From NCBI GenBank assembly GCA_017470945.1, contig JAFUXH010000104.1, positions 1-56,832 on the forward strand: DNA of 56,832 nucleotides, read 5' to 3'. Below the pieces are notes generated by a model. The model did not search any database. It was not told the DNA's origin and was given only the letters and a program-made list of their open reading frames with translations. The translations under genes were made by a program, and so were the position numbers. The stretch is from Clostridia bacterium. Its GTDB lineage: Bacteria > Bacillota > Clostridia > Christensenellales > Aristaeellaceae. Below, piece after piece: positions 44,005 through 53,888 of this stretch (the stretch's first letter is position 1; each line of letters starts with the position of its first letter).

Positions 44005-44808
44005 ATGGCGTTTGAAATCAAATACAGCCAGGAGGCGATTTCCCACGACACCCACACCCATACCTATTATGAATTGCTGTATGTGCTGCACGGGGAAGTG
44101 ACCATGACCATCCGGGGGCGGGATTACGCCTGCCCCGCCGGCTCTTTGGTATTTCTCAATCCCTTTGACGATCACGCCTCCCGCCCCGTGGCCCTGCCCT
44201 ACAGGCGGTATTACCTGCTGATCCCGCAAACCCAGCTGAAGGCTTTCCACAACGACGTGCTGCTGCTGTCGGTTTTCCGCTATCACGGGGATCAATTCCC
44301 CTATGTCATCCAAACAGGCGCCATGAAGCGGCGGTTCGATCAGTATTTTTCCATGCTCCTCACTGCCTGGCAGGAGGGGGGCCAGTACACCGACACCCGC
44401 ATCGAGGCCCTGATGACCCTGATCCTCACCGACGCCCAGGCCCTGCGGCCCGACATGTTCACCCCCGCCAACCAGCTGTCCTTCCTGCCCATTCAGGATA
44501 TCCTGAACGAATTGGACGCCACCTTCGACGGGCCCTTTTCCCTGGAAAAGCTGGCCAAGAAATACCACGTGTCCCCCAACTGCATGTCCTCCCATTTCCG
44601 GCGGAGCGTGGGGCTGAGCCCCATGCAGTATGTGACCCAGAGCCGCCTGTCCCGCGCCAAATTGCTGCTGCAGCACAGCGAGCTGTCCATCGCCGGGGTG
44701 GCCCAGCAGTGCGGCTATCCGGACGTGAGCAATTTCGTGCGGCGCTTCCGCCTCCAATTCGAATGCACTCCCCTGCAATACCGCCAGCGAAGCAAGGAGC
44801 ACGCGTGA
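44005..44808 (+). CDS. AraC family transcriptional regulator with cupin sensor
   Basis: This 267-residue protein has a cupin-like N-terminal sensing domain (HDTHTHTYYELLYVLHGEVT) and two C-terminal helix-turn-helices (LEKLAKKYHVSPNCMSSHFR; SIAGVAQQCGYPDVSNFVRR). It is divergent from the OYE-SDR-FAD-Gfo operon and probably activates it in response to the substrate. The ATG at 44005 has a GAGGTGG ribosome site. Confidence 0.92.
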   Translation: MAFEIKYSQEAISHDTHTHTYYELLYVLHGEVTMTIRGRDYACPAGSLVFLNPFDDHASRPVALPYRRYYLLIPQTQLKAFHNDVLLLSVFRYHGDQFPYVIQTGAMKRRFDQYFSMLLTAWQEGGQYTDTRIEALMTLILTDAQALRPDMFTPANQLSFLPIQDILNELDATFDGPFSLEKLAKKYHVSPNCMSSHFRRSVGLSPMQYVTQSRLSRAKLLLQHSELSIAGVAQQCGYPDVSNFVRRFRLQFECTPLQYRQRSKEHA

Positions 44809-44825
44809 TAAAAAATCAAAGAAAT

Positions 44826-44859
44826 AACGCCTGGAGATAGCGCGTTTTCTCCAGGCGTT
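44826..44859 (-). terminator. Terminator between AraC-type and SIS-domain genes
   Basis: A 12-bp stem AACGCCTGGAGA (44826-44837) with TCTCCAGGCGTT (44848-44859). On the minus strand it is followed by ATTTCTTTGATTTTTT, so it ends the aminotransferase-GH51-SIS transcript; on the plus strand it has little T-tract but may still act after the AraC-type gene. Confidence 0.75.
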
Positions 44860-44909
44860 CTGATTGGGTCGATTCATGGGCGGTACGCGGTTTCCCATTT
44901 GTTTTCCTG

Positions 44910-45590
44910 TCACTCCGCAAAAAACGCGGCCTCCAGCATGGCGCATAAGGTGTGATAGATGGGCAAATGGTATTCCTGCACGTCGGCGGCGGAGGACGCC
45001 GGGGCGATCACGGCGCAGTCGCACAGCCCCTTCAGCCGCCCGCCGCTGCCGCCGGTCAGGGCCACCGACCGCAGGCCCAGGGCCTTGGCCGTCGCGACGG
45101 CCAGCGCCACATTGCGGGCGTTGCCGCTGGTGCTGATGGCCAGGATCACATCCTCCCGCCGGCCGTAGCCGATCACCTGCTGGGCCATGGCCAGAGATGG
45201 GTCCAGGTCGTTCTGCACGGCGGTGGTCAGGGCCTGATGATCCGTCAGGGCGATGGCAGGCAGGCCCCGCTGCAGCAGATCGGCCCCGCCGGGCAGGATC
45301 GGCTCCATCAGGCCGCGCAGGGCGTCCTTTTGCGTCTGTGGCAACGGGCGCTTCAAATACAGGCCCTTCATCAGTTCGCCCACGATGTGCTGGGCGTCGG
45401 CGCAGCTGCCGCCGTTGCCGCAGATCAGCAGCTTGCCGCCCCGGGCAAAGCCGTCCCGCAGCAGCACGTACGCCTGCATGATCTGATCCCGGCAGCCCTC
45501 CAGCGCCGGATAACGGGTAAACAGCCGCTCAAAGTGGGCCAGTACCCGCTCCCGCTGATCCGGGCTGATTTCGTGTGGATAATCGCTCAT
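44910..45590 (-). CDS. SIS-domain sugar isomerase, GmhA-like
   Basis: This 226-residue protein has a SIS phosphosugar-binding domain with the GmhA-like order GKLLICGNGGSCADAQHIVG, ALTDHQALTTAVQND and ILAISTSGNARNVALAVATA, then SVALTGGSGGRLKGLCD. GmhA makes D-glycero-D-manno-heptose 7-phosphate from sedoheptulose 7-phosphate; whether this protein does so is unclear because no other heptose genes are near. It lies 22 bp downstream of a DUF6171 gene in the GH51 operon. Confidence 0.87.
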   Translation of the reverse strand: MSDYPHEISPDQRERVLAHFERLFTRYPALEGCRDQIMQAYVLLRDGFARGGKLLICGNGGSCADAQHIVGELMKGLYLKRPLPQTQKDALRGLMEPILPGGADLLQRGLPAIALTDHQALTTAVQNDLDPSLAMAQQVIGYGRREDVILAISTSGNARNVALAVATAKALGLRSVALTGGSGGRLKGLCDCAVIAPASSAADVQEYHLPIYHTLCAMLEAAFFAE

Positions 45591-45612
45591 TTTCCCCTCC
45601 CGTGCATCGCCG

Positions 45613-45870
45613 TCAGCCGTTTTCCCAGCGCCGGAAGGGGCATTTTTCCTTCCGGTACGCCGCCCGCAGCTCCACCAGGCAGCCGCAGCCCATGCACGTG
45701 CCGTGATTCAATTGATCGCATTGCCCGCAGATGGCCAGCCGCCGGTCATAGCACGTTTGCTCCGCCCGATCCGCTGGGCGGATCTTTTGCAGCAGCGACA
45801 GCACGTATTTTTGATAGTCCGCCGGAAACGCCTCCCGCAGCAGGCAGCGCTTGCACCTGGTGGTTTCCAT
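45613..45870 (-). CDS. DUF6171 family small cysteine-rich protein
   Basis: This 85-residue protein has paired cysteines in CKRCLLREAF, ICGQCDQLNHGTCMGCGCLV and KEKCPF, matching the small DUF6171 family of Firmicutes. It probably binds zinc. Its function is unknown. The start is 1 bp after the GH51 stop, so the genes are translationally coupled. Confidence 0.85.
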   Translation of the reverse strand: METTRCKRCLLREAFPADYQKYVLSLLQKIRPADRAEQTCYDRRLAICGQCDQLNHGTCMGCGCLVELRAAYRKEKCPFRRWENG

Positions 45871-45871
45871 G

Positions 45872-47347
45872 TCAGCGGATCGTCAGGTGCACGATGCTGC
45901 ACGGCGGGATCTTGGCCGTCAAGCCGTCCTGCGCCGTGGCAAAATCCGTGTAGGGCCGATCGGCCACGGCATCCGGCCGGTCGAAGGAATTGTGATCGTC
46001 CATCGCGCCCGTCAGGATCTCGCCGCCGACCGCTTGAACAGCTTTGCCCAGCACGTCGATTTTTACTTCCCGCGCTTCGTCCAGGGCGGGGTTGACGATG
46101 GTCACGTGCACCGTGCCGTCCGCCGCCAGGGAGGCCGATTCCTGCAGGCCCGGCAAATCGCCCTGAGCAGTATGGTGCGGCAAGGACAGCATATGGCTTT
46201 CCAGCAGCTGGTTTTCCTGATGCCCGCAGAACAGCTTGAAGGCGTAATAGCTGGGGGTTTTGATCATGGCCGGGCCCTCGGTGAGGATCATGGCCTGCAG
46301 CACGTTGATCATCTGGGCGATGTTGGCCATGTGCACCCGGTCGCAGTGGCGGTTGAAAATATTCAGGTTCAGGCCCGCCACGATGGCGTCCCGCATGGTG
46401 TTCTGCTGATAGAGGAAGCCGGGGTTGGTGCCCTCCTCCACGTCGTACCAGGTGCCCCATTCATCCACGATCAGGCCCACCCGCTTTTCCGGGTCGTACT
46501 GATCCATGATGGCGCTGTGGCGGGTGATGATCTCCTCCATCCGCAGCGTTTTTTGGATGGTGGTATAATAATCCTCCGCCGTAAAATCCAGGGCGGAGCC
46601 CTTCTTGCTCCATTCGTGGGGCACCGTATAATAATGCAGGGACAGGCCGTCCATATACCGGCCGGCGTTCCGCATCAGCACCTCGGTCCATTCATAGTTA
46701 AAATCGCTGGGCCCGCAGGCGATCTTATAGATCTTTTCCTCCGGGCGGTACTGCCGCACGAAGGTCTGATACCGGCGGTACTCGTTGGCGTAGTATTCCG
46801 GCGTCATGTTGCCGCCGCAGCCCCAGCTTTCATTGCCCACCCCAAAGAAGGGCAGGCGCCAGGGCTCCTGCCGGCCGTTTTGCTTGCGCAGTTCCGTCAT
46901 GGGCGATATGGCGTCGGAGGTCATGTACTCCACCCACTCGCTCATTTCCTGCACGGTGCCGCTGCCCACGTTGCCGCAGATATAGGCGTCGCACCCCAAT
47001 TGCCGGCACAGCTCCATGAATTCATGGGTGCCGAAGCTGTTATCTTCCGTCACGCCGCCCCAATGGGTGTTGATCATCTTCTTGCGCGTTTCCTTGGGGC
47101 CGATGCCGTCCTTCCAGTGGTATTCATCGGCAAAGCAGCCGCCGGGCCAGCGCAGCACGGGGATGCGGATCTCCCGCAGCGCCTGCACCACATCCTGCCG
47201 GATGCCGTTGACGTTGGGGATCTCGGATTGCTCGCCCACATACAGGCCGCCGTAGATGCAGCGGCCCAGATGCTCGGAAAACTGGCCCTGGATGCCCTTG
47301 CGGATCCGCCCCTTGGGCAGGTCGGCGTGAAGAATCAAACGATCCAT
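45872..47347 (-). CDS. Alpha-L-arabinofuranosidase, glycoside hydrolase family 51
   Basis: This 491-residue enzyme removes terminal arabinofuranose from arabinan or arabinoxylan oligosaccharides. It has the GH51 landmarks [39 protein letters not shown], the acid/base Glu in [13 protein letters not shown] and the nucleophile Glu in LIVDEWGTW, followed by a C-terminal beta domain. No signal peptide is present, so it acts in the cytosol on imported oligosaccharides. A GAAGGAG site precedes the ATG. Confidence 0.95.
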   Translation of the reverse strand: MDRLILHADLPKGRIRKGIQGQFSEHLGRCIYGGLYVGEQSEIPNVNGIRQDVVQALREIRIPVLRWPGGCFADEYHWKDGIGPKETRKKMINTHWGGVTEDNSFGTHEFMELCRQLGCDAYICGNVGSGTVQEMSEWVEYMTSDAISPMTELRKQNGRQEPWRLPFFGVGNESWGCGGNMTPEYYANEYRRYQTFVRQYRPEEKIYKIACGPSDFNYEWTEVLMRNAGRYMDGLSLHYYTVPHEWSKKGSALDFTAEDYYTTIQKTLRMEEIITRHSAIMDQYDPEKRVGLIVDEWGTWYDVEEGTNPGFLYQQNTMRDAIVAGLNLNIFNRHCDRVHMANIAQMINVLQAMILTEGPAMIKTPSYYAFKLFCGHQENQLLESHMLSLPHHTAQGDLPGLQESASLAADGTVHVTIVNPALDEAREVKIDVLGKAVQAVGGEILTGAMDDHNSFDRPDAVADRPYTDFATAQDGLTAKIPPCSIVHLTIR

Positions 47348-47392
47348 ATTTTTTCTCCTTCTTGCGGTACCTTCGTATTCAGAAAAGGGGAT

Positions 47393-48682
47393 TTACTGCT
47401 TTTCCGCCAGCAATTTTTTGGCGCTGGAAATGCGCACGCACAGGGTAAACAGCTCCATGGCGGTGGTCAGGTCGGCCAGGCTGGGGTACGTGGGGGCGAT
47501 GCGGATGTTGGAATCGTTGGGGTCCTTGCCGTAGGGCCAGGTGGCGCCGGCGGGGGTCATGGTGACGCCAGCCTTCTTGGCCCGGGCCACGATATCCTTG
47601 GCACAGCCCGGCAGAGAATCAAACAGGATGAAATAGCCGCCCAGGGGGCAGGTCCAGGTGCCCACATCCAAGCCCCCCAGGTTCTTTTCCAGAATGCTCT
47701 CCACCGCCTCAAATTTGGGTCGGATGATATCGGCGTGCTTGCGCATATGCTCCACCATGCCGTGGATGTTGCCAAAGAAACGCACGTGGCGCAATTGGTT
47801 CACCTTGTCGTGGCCGATGGTTTGGCGGCGCAGGGCGGTCAGGAAATCCTCCATGTTGTTGGGGCTGGTGGCGATGGCGGCGATGCCGCTGCCGGGGAAG
47901 GTGATCTTGGAGGTGGAAGCAAATTTATACACCATATCGGGATTGCCCGCCCGCTTGCATTCGGCAAGGATCTCGATCAGATAATCCTGCTTATGGTCGT
48001 ACAGGTGGTGCATGCCGTAAGCGTTATCCCAGAAAATGCGGAAATCGGGGGCGGCGGGCTCCAGCCGGGCAAAGCGGCGCACCGTTTCATCGGAATAGGA
48101 AATGCCCAGAGGGTTGGAATATTTGGGCACGCACCAGATGCCCTTGATGGTTTCATCCTCCCGCACCAGCTTTTCCACGATGTCCATATCGGGGCCGGTG
48201 GGGGTCATGGGCACGGGCACCATTTTGATGCCGAAATATTCCGTGATGGCAAAATGCCGGTCATACCCCGGCACGGGGCACAGGAATTTCACCTCGGGCA
48301 GCCGGCACCAGGGGGTGCCGCCCATCACGCCGTGGGTCCACACCCGGCTGATGGTATCGAACATCACGTTCAGGGAGGAGTTGCCATAGATGATGATATC
48401 CTTGGGGTTGTTTTCCATCATATCGCCCAGCAGATCCCGGGCCTCCTCAATGCCGGTCAGCTGGCCGTAATTGCGGCAATCGGTGCCGTCCTCGCACGTC
48501 AGATCGGAGGAGGAATCCAGCACGTCCATCATCCCCATGGACAGATCCAGCTGCTCCTGGCAGGGATTGCCCCGGCTCATATTCAGGCTCAGGCCCAGGG
48601 CCTGCACCTTTTTATACTGCGTCTTCAGCTGCGCCAGCTCGGCGGTCAATTCCTCCGCCGTCATTTCCCGATAAGGCTTCAT
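47393..48682 (-). CDS. Aspartate aminotransferase-like PLP enzyme (subgroup Ic)
   Basis: This 429-residue enzyme resembles the distinctive aspartate aminotransferases of the MocR/Ic subgroup known from Mycobacterium and Corynebacterium: LSLNMSRGNPCQEQLDLSMG at the start, DCRNYGQLTGIEEARDLLGD, GIWCVPKYSNPLG, FRIFWDNAYGMHHLY and the PLP-binding Lys in KFASTSKITFPGSG. It likely interconverts aspartate and oxaloacetate. The start at 48682 has GAGGG 8 nt upstream. It is first of the GH51 gene group but functionally separate. Confidence 0.9.
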   Translation of the reverse strand: MKPYREMTAEELTAELAQLKTQYKKVQALGLSLNMSRGNPCQEQLDLSMGMMDVLDSSSDLTCEDGTDCRNYGQLTGIEEARDLLGDMMENNPKDIIIYGNSSLNVMFDTISRVWTHGVMGGTPWCRLPEVKFLCPVPGYDRHFAITEYFGIKMVPVPMTPTGPDMDIVEKLVREDETIKGIWCVPKYSNPLGISYSDETVRRFARLEPAAPDFRIFWDNAYGMHHLYDHKQDYLIEILAECKRAGNPDMVYKFASTSKITFPGSGIAAIATSPNNMEDFLTALRRQTIGHDKVNQLRHVRFFGNIHGMVEHMRKHADIIRPKFEAVESILEKNLGGLDVGTWTCPLGGYFILFDSLPGCAKDIVARAKKAGVTMTPAGATWPYGKDPNDSNIRIAPTYPSLADLTTAMELFTLCVRISSAKKLLAEKQ

Positions 48683-48899
48683 GGCGTCATCCCTCACTTT
48701 AACGGATCATAGCGTCCGCCGAACGGCAAAGCTCCACGCGCCGTCCACGAAGCGCCCGCGGGGCCTTCCCCGTTTTCCATGGCATGGCAGAACTATTTGT
48801 ATAGCTTATCACAACGGCCCGCTTTTTTCAAGCCCGGCAGGCCGGGAATCGGCCCCCTTCATCCTATGCCGTACAATCAAAAAACAATTTCTCGTTCAT

Positions 48900-48936
48900 G
48901 GAAAATAACAAAGGGGGCCGCCGTGTGGCAGCCCCC
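48900..48936 (-). terminator. Intrinsic terminator of the opp operon
   Basis: On the minus strand GGGGGC and GCCCCC (48931-48936 with 48913-48918) form a stem followed by TTTTGTTATTTT, 18 bp after the oppA stop. Confidence 0.82.
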
Positions 48937-48953
48937 AGTTGGACCCGCTGAAA

Positions 48954-50717
48954 TTATTCAGCGATGGTGCAGTACATGAAGTACTTGTAGCCCAGAGGAT
49001 TGGCGAAGAAGCCCTGCACGGAAGCATCCACCATATAGATATCGGTGTAGTAGTACAGGGGGGTGATCGCGCCGGTGCTCATGAGCAGGTCTTCCACAGC
49101 GTGCATCATGCCATAGCGGGCATCCTTATCGGTGCAGGTCTTGATGGCGGCGATGCCGGCGTCATAGGTCTCGGCCCAGGTGCCGTTTTCCACCTTCAGG
49201 TCCACGCCGTAGGGGGTCAGATCGATGGAATAGATCTTGGCTTCCGCGTTGGCGCCCTTGCCGAACTGAGAATCGTTGTTGCCGGAGTTGGACACCCACA
49301 TATCCAGGAAGGAGATGGGGTCGTTGTAGTCGGCCAGCCAGCCGTTGCGGGCCACGGTGTAGTCGCCCTGCTTACGGGTGTTCAGGAAGGTGTTCCATTC
49401 CTGGTTGGTCAGGTTCATGGTGATGCCCACGCCCGCCAGCACGCTCTGCAGGTATTCGCCGATCAGCTTGTGGCCTTCGTTGGTGTTGTACAGGTATTCA
49501 ACGGAGGGGAAGTTGGTGAACTGGCCGGTGGTTTCATCGTAGGTATAATACTTCTTCAGGGTTTCGATGGCGGCATCCCAGTTGGCTTCGTAAGCATCCT
49601 CGGCGGTGTTCCAGTAACCGACATACTCGGTGGAGGGGCCGGCCACTTCATAGAACTGATCGATGCCGTTGGCATCGGTCAGGCCCAGGGCCACGAAGGA
49701 GGAGGCGGGCTGCTGGCCGGCCTTGCCGATTTCGGTCACGATGTAGTTGCGGTCAAACAGCAGGCCGATGGCGTTGCGGATTTCCGCGCGGGCCAGTTCG
49801 GCTTCGTCGCCGGTCAGGGCAGAATCGGCAGGCAGCATGTTGGCGTTGATGTTCCAGGACACATAGTAGGTGCCCATCTGAGAACCGATGAAGAATTCGT
49901 CGGGATACTGCACCTTCAGGGCGTCGATTTCAGCGTTGGGCACGCCGTCGATCATCAGCCAGTCGCCGTTCTGGAAGTTGGCCAGCATGTTGTTTTCGTC
50001 ATCAGACAGATAGAAGTTGATTTCATCCATCGTGATTTCGTCGGCCAGGAAGTAGTTGGGGTTCTTGGTCAGGGTGATCACAGAGTTGTGCTCCCAACCG
50101 GTCATGGTGTAAGCGCCGTTGCAGATATAGGTGGCGGGGTCGGTGGCCCAGGCTTCGCTGGCAACCACGTCTTCACGCACGGGCAGGAAGGTGGGGAAGG
50201 CCAGCAGCTCGTCCCAGTAGGACACGGCGTTGTTCAGGGTGACCACCAGGGTCTTATCGTCGGTGGCTTCCACAGCCAGTTCGTCCGGATAGCCCTTCAC
50301 CACTTCGAACATATAGCCATAGTCGGCGCCCAGGCTGTCAGAGGCGGCGCGCTTCCAGGCGAATTCGAAATCCTTGGCGGTCAGGTCTTTGCCGTCGGAC
50401 CACTTCAGGCCGTCCACCAGGGTATAGGTATAGGTGGCGGTGCCGTCTTCGTTGATCACGGCTTCGGGCAGCTCGGTGGCCAGGTCGGGCACGATGACCA
50501 GCGCGCCGGTTTCATCCTTCGCCCACTTGGACAGGCCGGAGAACAGGTGGATGATCATGGTAGCACCGTCCACGGCGGAGTTCAGGGCGGGGTCGAGGGT
50601 GTCGGGCTCGGAAGAGATGCAGACGTTCAGGGACGTCTTCGCTTCTTCCGCGGAAGCCATCACGACGCAGGACAGCGCCATCACGGCCGCCAGCACGAGC
50701 GCAAGCAGCTTTTTCAT
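48954..50717 (-). CDS. oppA: Oligopeptide ABC transporter substrate-binding protein
   Basis: This 587-residue family 5 binding protein has a signal peptide (MKKLLALVLAAVMALSCVVM, probable cleavage after SAEE or ASA) and the typical SEPDTLDPALNS, DGLKWSDGKDLTAKDFEFAW and YICNGAYTMTGWEHNSVITL motifs. It captures peptides for import. The Cys at residue 17 (ALSC) does not form a standard lipobox, so anchoring is uncertain. GGAGGAA precedes the ATG. It is last in the operon, 75 bp after oppF. Confidence 0.94.
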   Translation of the reverse strand: MKKLLALVLAAVMALSCVVMASAEEAKTSLNVCISSEPDTLDPALNSAVDGATMIIHLFSGLSKWAKDETGALVIVPDLATELPEAVINEDGTATYTYTLVDGLKWSDGKDLTAKDFEFAWKRAASDSLGADYGYMFEVVKGYPDELAVEATDDKTLVVTLNNAVSYWDELLAFPTFLPVREDVVASEAWATDPATYICNGAYTMTGWEHNSVITLTKNPNYFLADEITMDEINFYLSDDENNMLANFQNGDWLMIDGVPNAEIDALKVQYPDEFFIGSQMGTYYVSWNINANMLPADSALTGDEAELARAEIRNAIGLLFDRNYIVTEIGKAGQQPASSFVALGLTDANGIDQFYEVAGPSTEYVGYWNTAEDAYEANWDAAIETLKKYYTYDETTGQFTNFPSVEYLYNTNEGHKLIGEYLQSVLAGVGITMNLTNQEWNTFLNTRKQGDYTVARNGWLADYNDPISFLDMWVSNSGNNDSQFGKGANAEAKIYSIDLTPYGVDLKVENGTWAETYDAGIAAIKTCTDKDARYGMMHAVEDLLMSTGAITPLYYYTDIYMVDASVQGFFANPLGYKYFMYCTIAE

Positions 50718-50792
50718 AGTGGGGTTCCTCCTATAATTATTTTTTCACAAATGCCGGGGCGTTGCCCGCTGCATTGATGAATCAAAGGGAGC

Positions 50793-51773
50793 TCAGCCGA
50801 TTTCCTTCACCCGGTGGCAGGCCACGAAATGGCCCTTTTCCACTTCCTCGAAGGGGGGCATGCTGTCCGCGCAGGCCGCCGTGGCGTACTGGCAGCGGGT
50901 GCGGAAGGGGCAGCCGGAGGGGGCGTTCAGGGGGCTGGGGATATCGCCGGTCAGCACGATGCGCTTGTTGGCCCGGGCCGCCTTGGGGTCGGGCAGCGGC
51001 ACGGCACTGAGCAGCGAACGGGAATAGGGATGCAAGGGGTGGGTGTAAATTTCATTGGCGTCGGCCAATTCCACCATCTTGCCCAGATACATCACGGCGA
51101 TGCGGTCGGAAATGTGGCGCACCACCAGCAAATCGTGGGCGATGAAAAGATAGGTCAAGCCCAGCCGGTCCTGCAGATCGTCGAACATATTGATGACCTG
51201 GGCCTGGATGGATACATCCAGGGCCGACACCGGCTCGTCGCACACGATGAATTCGGGGTTCACCGCCAGCGCCCGGGCAATGCCGATGCGCTGCCGCTGG
51301 CCGCCGGAAAATTCATGGGCGTAGCGGGAGGCGTGTTCGCTGTTCAAGCCCACGTAGCCCATCAGCTCCAGCACCCGGTCGTTGCGCTCCTGCTTGGATT
51401 TATACAGGCCGTGCACATCCAAAGGCTCCGCCACGATATCGCTGACCGTCATGCGGGGATTCAAAGAGGAATAGGGATCCTGGAATACCATGGTGGCCTT
51501 TTTGCGGAATTCCCGCAAAGATTCCTTGCTGTTGATTTCCTTGCCGTCATAGATCACCTGGCCGGCGGTGGGCTTATACAGGTGCAGGATGGTGCGGCCC
51601 ACGGTAGTTTTGCCGCAGCCCGATTCCCCCACCAGGCCCAGGGTTTCCCCCTTACGGATGGAGAAGGATACGTCGTCCACCGCCTTCAGGGGCTTGGTGC
51701 GAAGGAAGCCCAGGTTCACGTCAAAATATTCCTTCAGGCCCCGAACCTCAACGAGCGTTTTGGCTTCACGCAT
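50793..51773 (-). CDS. oppF: Oligopeptide ABC transporter ATP-binding protein OppF
   Basis: This 326-residue ATPase has Walker [13 protein letters not shown], the OppF-type [19 protein letters not shown], signature [15 protein letters not shown], Walker [20 protein letters not shown], and a C-terminal oligopeptide-transporter domain with cysteines ([19 protein letters not shown]), a possible Fe-S site seen in this subfamily. The start at 51773 has GGAGG; it overlaps the oppD stop by 8 bp. Confidence 0.95.
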   Translation of the reverse strand: MREAKTLVEVRGLKEYFDVNLGFLRTKPLKAVDDVSFSIRKGETLGLVGESGCGKTTVGRTILHLYKPTAGQVIYDGKEINSKESLREFRKKATMVFQDPYSSLNPRMTVSDIVAEPLDVHGLYKSKQERNDRVLELMGYVGLNSEHASRYAHEFSGGQRQRIGIARALAVNPEFIVCDEPVSALDVSIQAQVINMFDDLQDRLGLTYLFIAHDLLVVRHISDRIAVMYLGKMVELADANEIYTHPLHPYSRSLLSAVPLPDPKAARANKRIVLTGDIPSPLNAPSGCPFRTRCQYATAACADSMPPFEEVEKGHFVACHRVKEIG

Positions 51774-52779
51774 GCTGCCCGCCTCCTTCCAGGGTGATTT
51801 CACCGCGTTGGACCCCATCCTTCACATTCACCCAGCAGCTGGAAAAATGGGTGTCCCCCAGCTGCATTTTTTCCGGCCGCTGCGTCAGGCACACCTTCAT
51901 GGCGGCGTCGCACCGGGGGGCGAAGGGGCAGCCCTTGGGCATGTTCAGCAAATCAATGGGGGTACCGGAGATGGGCTGCAGGCGCTGGCCGTTATTCTCA
52001 TCCCGGGGGATGGAGCGCATCAGGCCCTTCGTGTACTCATGGCTGGGGCTGTAGAAAATTTCATCCGCCGTGCCCCGTTCGCAGATGCTGCCGGCGTACA
52101 TGACGATCACCTCGTCGCACATCTGGGCCACCACGCCCAGATCGTGGGTGATCATAATGATGGCCATGCCCAATTGCTCCTGCAGATCCTTCATCAGCTC
52201 CAGGATCTGGGCCTGGATGGTCACATCCAGGGCGGTGGTGGGCTCGTCGGCAATCAGGATATCCGGCTCGCAGGCCAGGGCCATGGCGATCATTACCCGC
52301 TGGCGCATGCCGCCGCTCAGCTCGTAGGGATACTGCTTCAGCCGCTTTTCCGGCTCATTCACATTGACCAACTGCAGCATTTCCAGGGCCCGGGCCTTGG
52401 CCTGCTTTCGTTTGCGGTCGGTGTGCAGGGTAATGGCCTCCATCAGCTGGTGGCCGATGGTATAGGTGGGGTTCAGGGAGGTCATGGGGTCCTGAAAAAT
52501 AATGGACACCTTATTGCCCCGCACGCCCCGCAGGATCTTTTCATCGGCGCCTACCAGCTCCTGCCCATCCAGCTTCACGCTGCCGCCCACAATCTTGCCC
52601 GTGGGGGCCAAAATCTGCATGATCGAATAGGCCGTCACCGATTTGCCCGATCCGGATTCGCCCACAATGCCCAGCACGCGGCCCCGGTCCAATTCAAAGG
52701 ACACGCCGTCCACGGCTTTCACTTCGCCCGCGTCCGTAAAGAAAGAGGTGCGCAGGTCTTTCACTTCCAGCAATGCCAT
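51766..52779 (-). CDS. oppD: Oligopeptide ABC transporter ATP-binding protein OppD
   Basis: This 337-residue ATPase has [75 protein letters not shown], and a C-terminal [18 protein letters not shown] segment. It pairs with OppF to energise the permeases. The gene is 35 bp after oppC. Confidence 0.95.
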   Translation of the reverse strand: MALLEVKDLRTSFFTDAGEVKAVDGVSFELDRGRVLGIVGESGSGKSVTAYSIMQILAPTGKIVGGSVKLDGQELVGADEKILRGVRGNKVSIIFQDPMTSLNPTYTIGHQLMEAITLHTDRKRKQAKARALEMLQLVNVNEPEKRLKQYPYELSGGMRQRVMIAMALACEPDILIADEPTTALDVTIQAQILELMKDLQEQLGMAIIMITHDLGVVAQMCDEVIVMYAGSICERGTADEIFYSPSHEYTKGLMRSIPRDENNGQRLQPISGTPIDLLNMPKGCPFAPRCDAAMKVCLTQRPEKMQLGDTHFSSCWVNVKDGVQRGEITLEGGGQHA

Positions 52780-52814
52780 ACGATTCTAACCTTTCCCATC
52801 ATATCGGTCTGCGC

Positions 52815-53873
52815 TCAGGCGTTCAGCTTCGGATCGAAGGCATCCCGCAGGCCGTCGCCGAACAGGTTCAGCGACAGCACGATCAGGCAGATCACAACCG
52901 CCGGAATGATCAGGCGATAAGTATACGAAGTAATGCCGTTCAAGGCGTCGGAAGCCAGGGAGCCCAGGGAGGGCATCGGCGCATTCACGCCCAGGCCCAG
53001 GAAGGACAGAAAGCTTTCCGTGAAAATAGCGTTGGGGATCTGCAGGGCCGTGGAAATGATGATCACGGAAATGCAGTTGGGCAGCAGGTGCTTGCGGATG
53101 ATCCAGCTGCCTTTGGCGCCGGTGGCCTGGGCGGACAGCACGTATTCCTGCTCCCGCAGGGACAAAATCTGCCCCCGGATCAGCCGGGCCATGCTGACCC
53201 AATACAGCAGGCCGAACACGATGAACATGGAAATGATGTTGGCCCCGATTTTTTCAAAGATGGTGCCCTCCACATTCAGCGTTTTCCCCAGCACCACCGA
53301 CAAAAGGATGATCACCAGCATATCCGGCAAGGAATAAATGATATCCACGATCCGCATGATGATCATATCCACCCGGCCGCCAAAATACCCGGCGATGGAG
53401 CCAATGGTCATGCCGATGATCAGCACGATGATGCTGGCGAAGAAGCCAACCGCCAGGGAAATGCGGGTGCCGTACACCACGCGGATGAAATAATCCCGGC
53501 CGTGGGCGTCGGTGCCGAAAATGTGGGGAAACACTTTCTCCCCCGCCTCGATGCGCTTCAATTCCGTTTTGCCGTAGGCGAAGGGGGCCAGGTTGTTGAA
53601 GGAACTATCCACCGGCTTGCCGGGGCGCACGCCCAGCATGGCGTCGTAGGAATAGGGCCATACATAGGGCAGGATCACGCACGCCAGCGTGACCAGGATG
53701 ATCACGATCAGGCTGAGCGTAGCCACCTTGTTTTTCAAAAGGCGCTTGCAGCCATCCCGGAAGAAGGTGCTGGACGGACGCATGCGGGAAATGTATTCCT
53801 TCTCCTCCGCCGTCGCCGGGCGGAAAGCATCGGGATCCAGGTGCATGCTAAAGGGCTTATTGGCACTGAACAC
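52815..53873 (-). CDS. oppC: Oligopeptide ABC transporter permease OppC
   Basis: This 352-residue permease has an N-terminal OppC-type segment, six helices and the conserved [20 protein letters not shown] and [20 protein letters not shown] (EAA loop) stretches. A ~40-residue periplasmic insert (about 85-120) is a bit longer than in the E. coli protein. It lies 15 bp after oppB. Confidence 0.95.
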   Translation of the reverse strand: MFSANKPFSMHLDPDAFRPATAEEKEYISRMRPSSTFFRDGCKRLLKNKVATLSLIVIILVTLACVILPYVWPYSYDAMLGVRPGKPVDSSFNNLAPFAYGKTELKRIEAGEKVFPHIFGTDAHGRDYFIRVVYGTRISLAVGFFASIIVLIIGMTIGSIAGYFGGRVDMIIMRIVDIIYSLPDMLVIILLSVVLGKTLNVEGTIFEKIGANIISMFIVFGLLYWVSMARLIRGQILSLREQEYVLSAQATGAKGSWIIRKHLLPNCISVIIISTALQIPNAIFTESFLSFLGLGVNAPMPSLGSLASDALNGITSYTYRLIIPAVVICLIVLSLNLFGDGLRDAFDPKLNA

Positions 53874-53888
53874 TGCTTTTCGCCTCCC

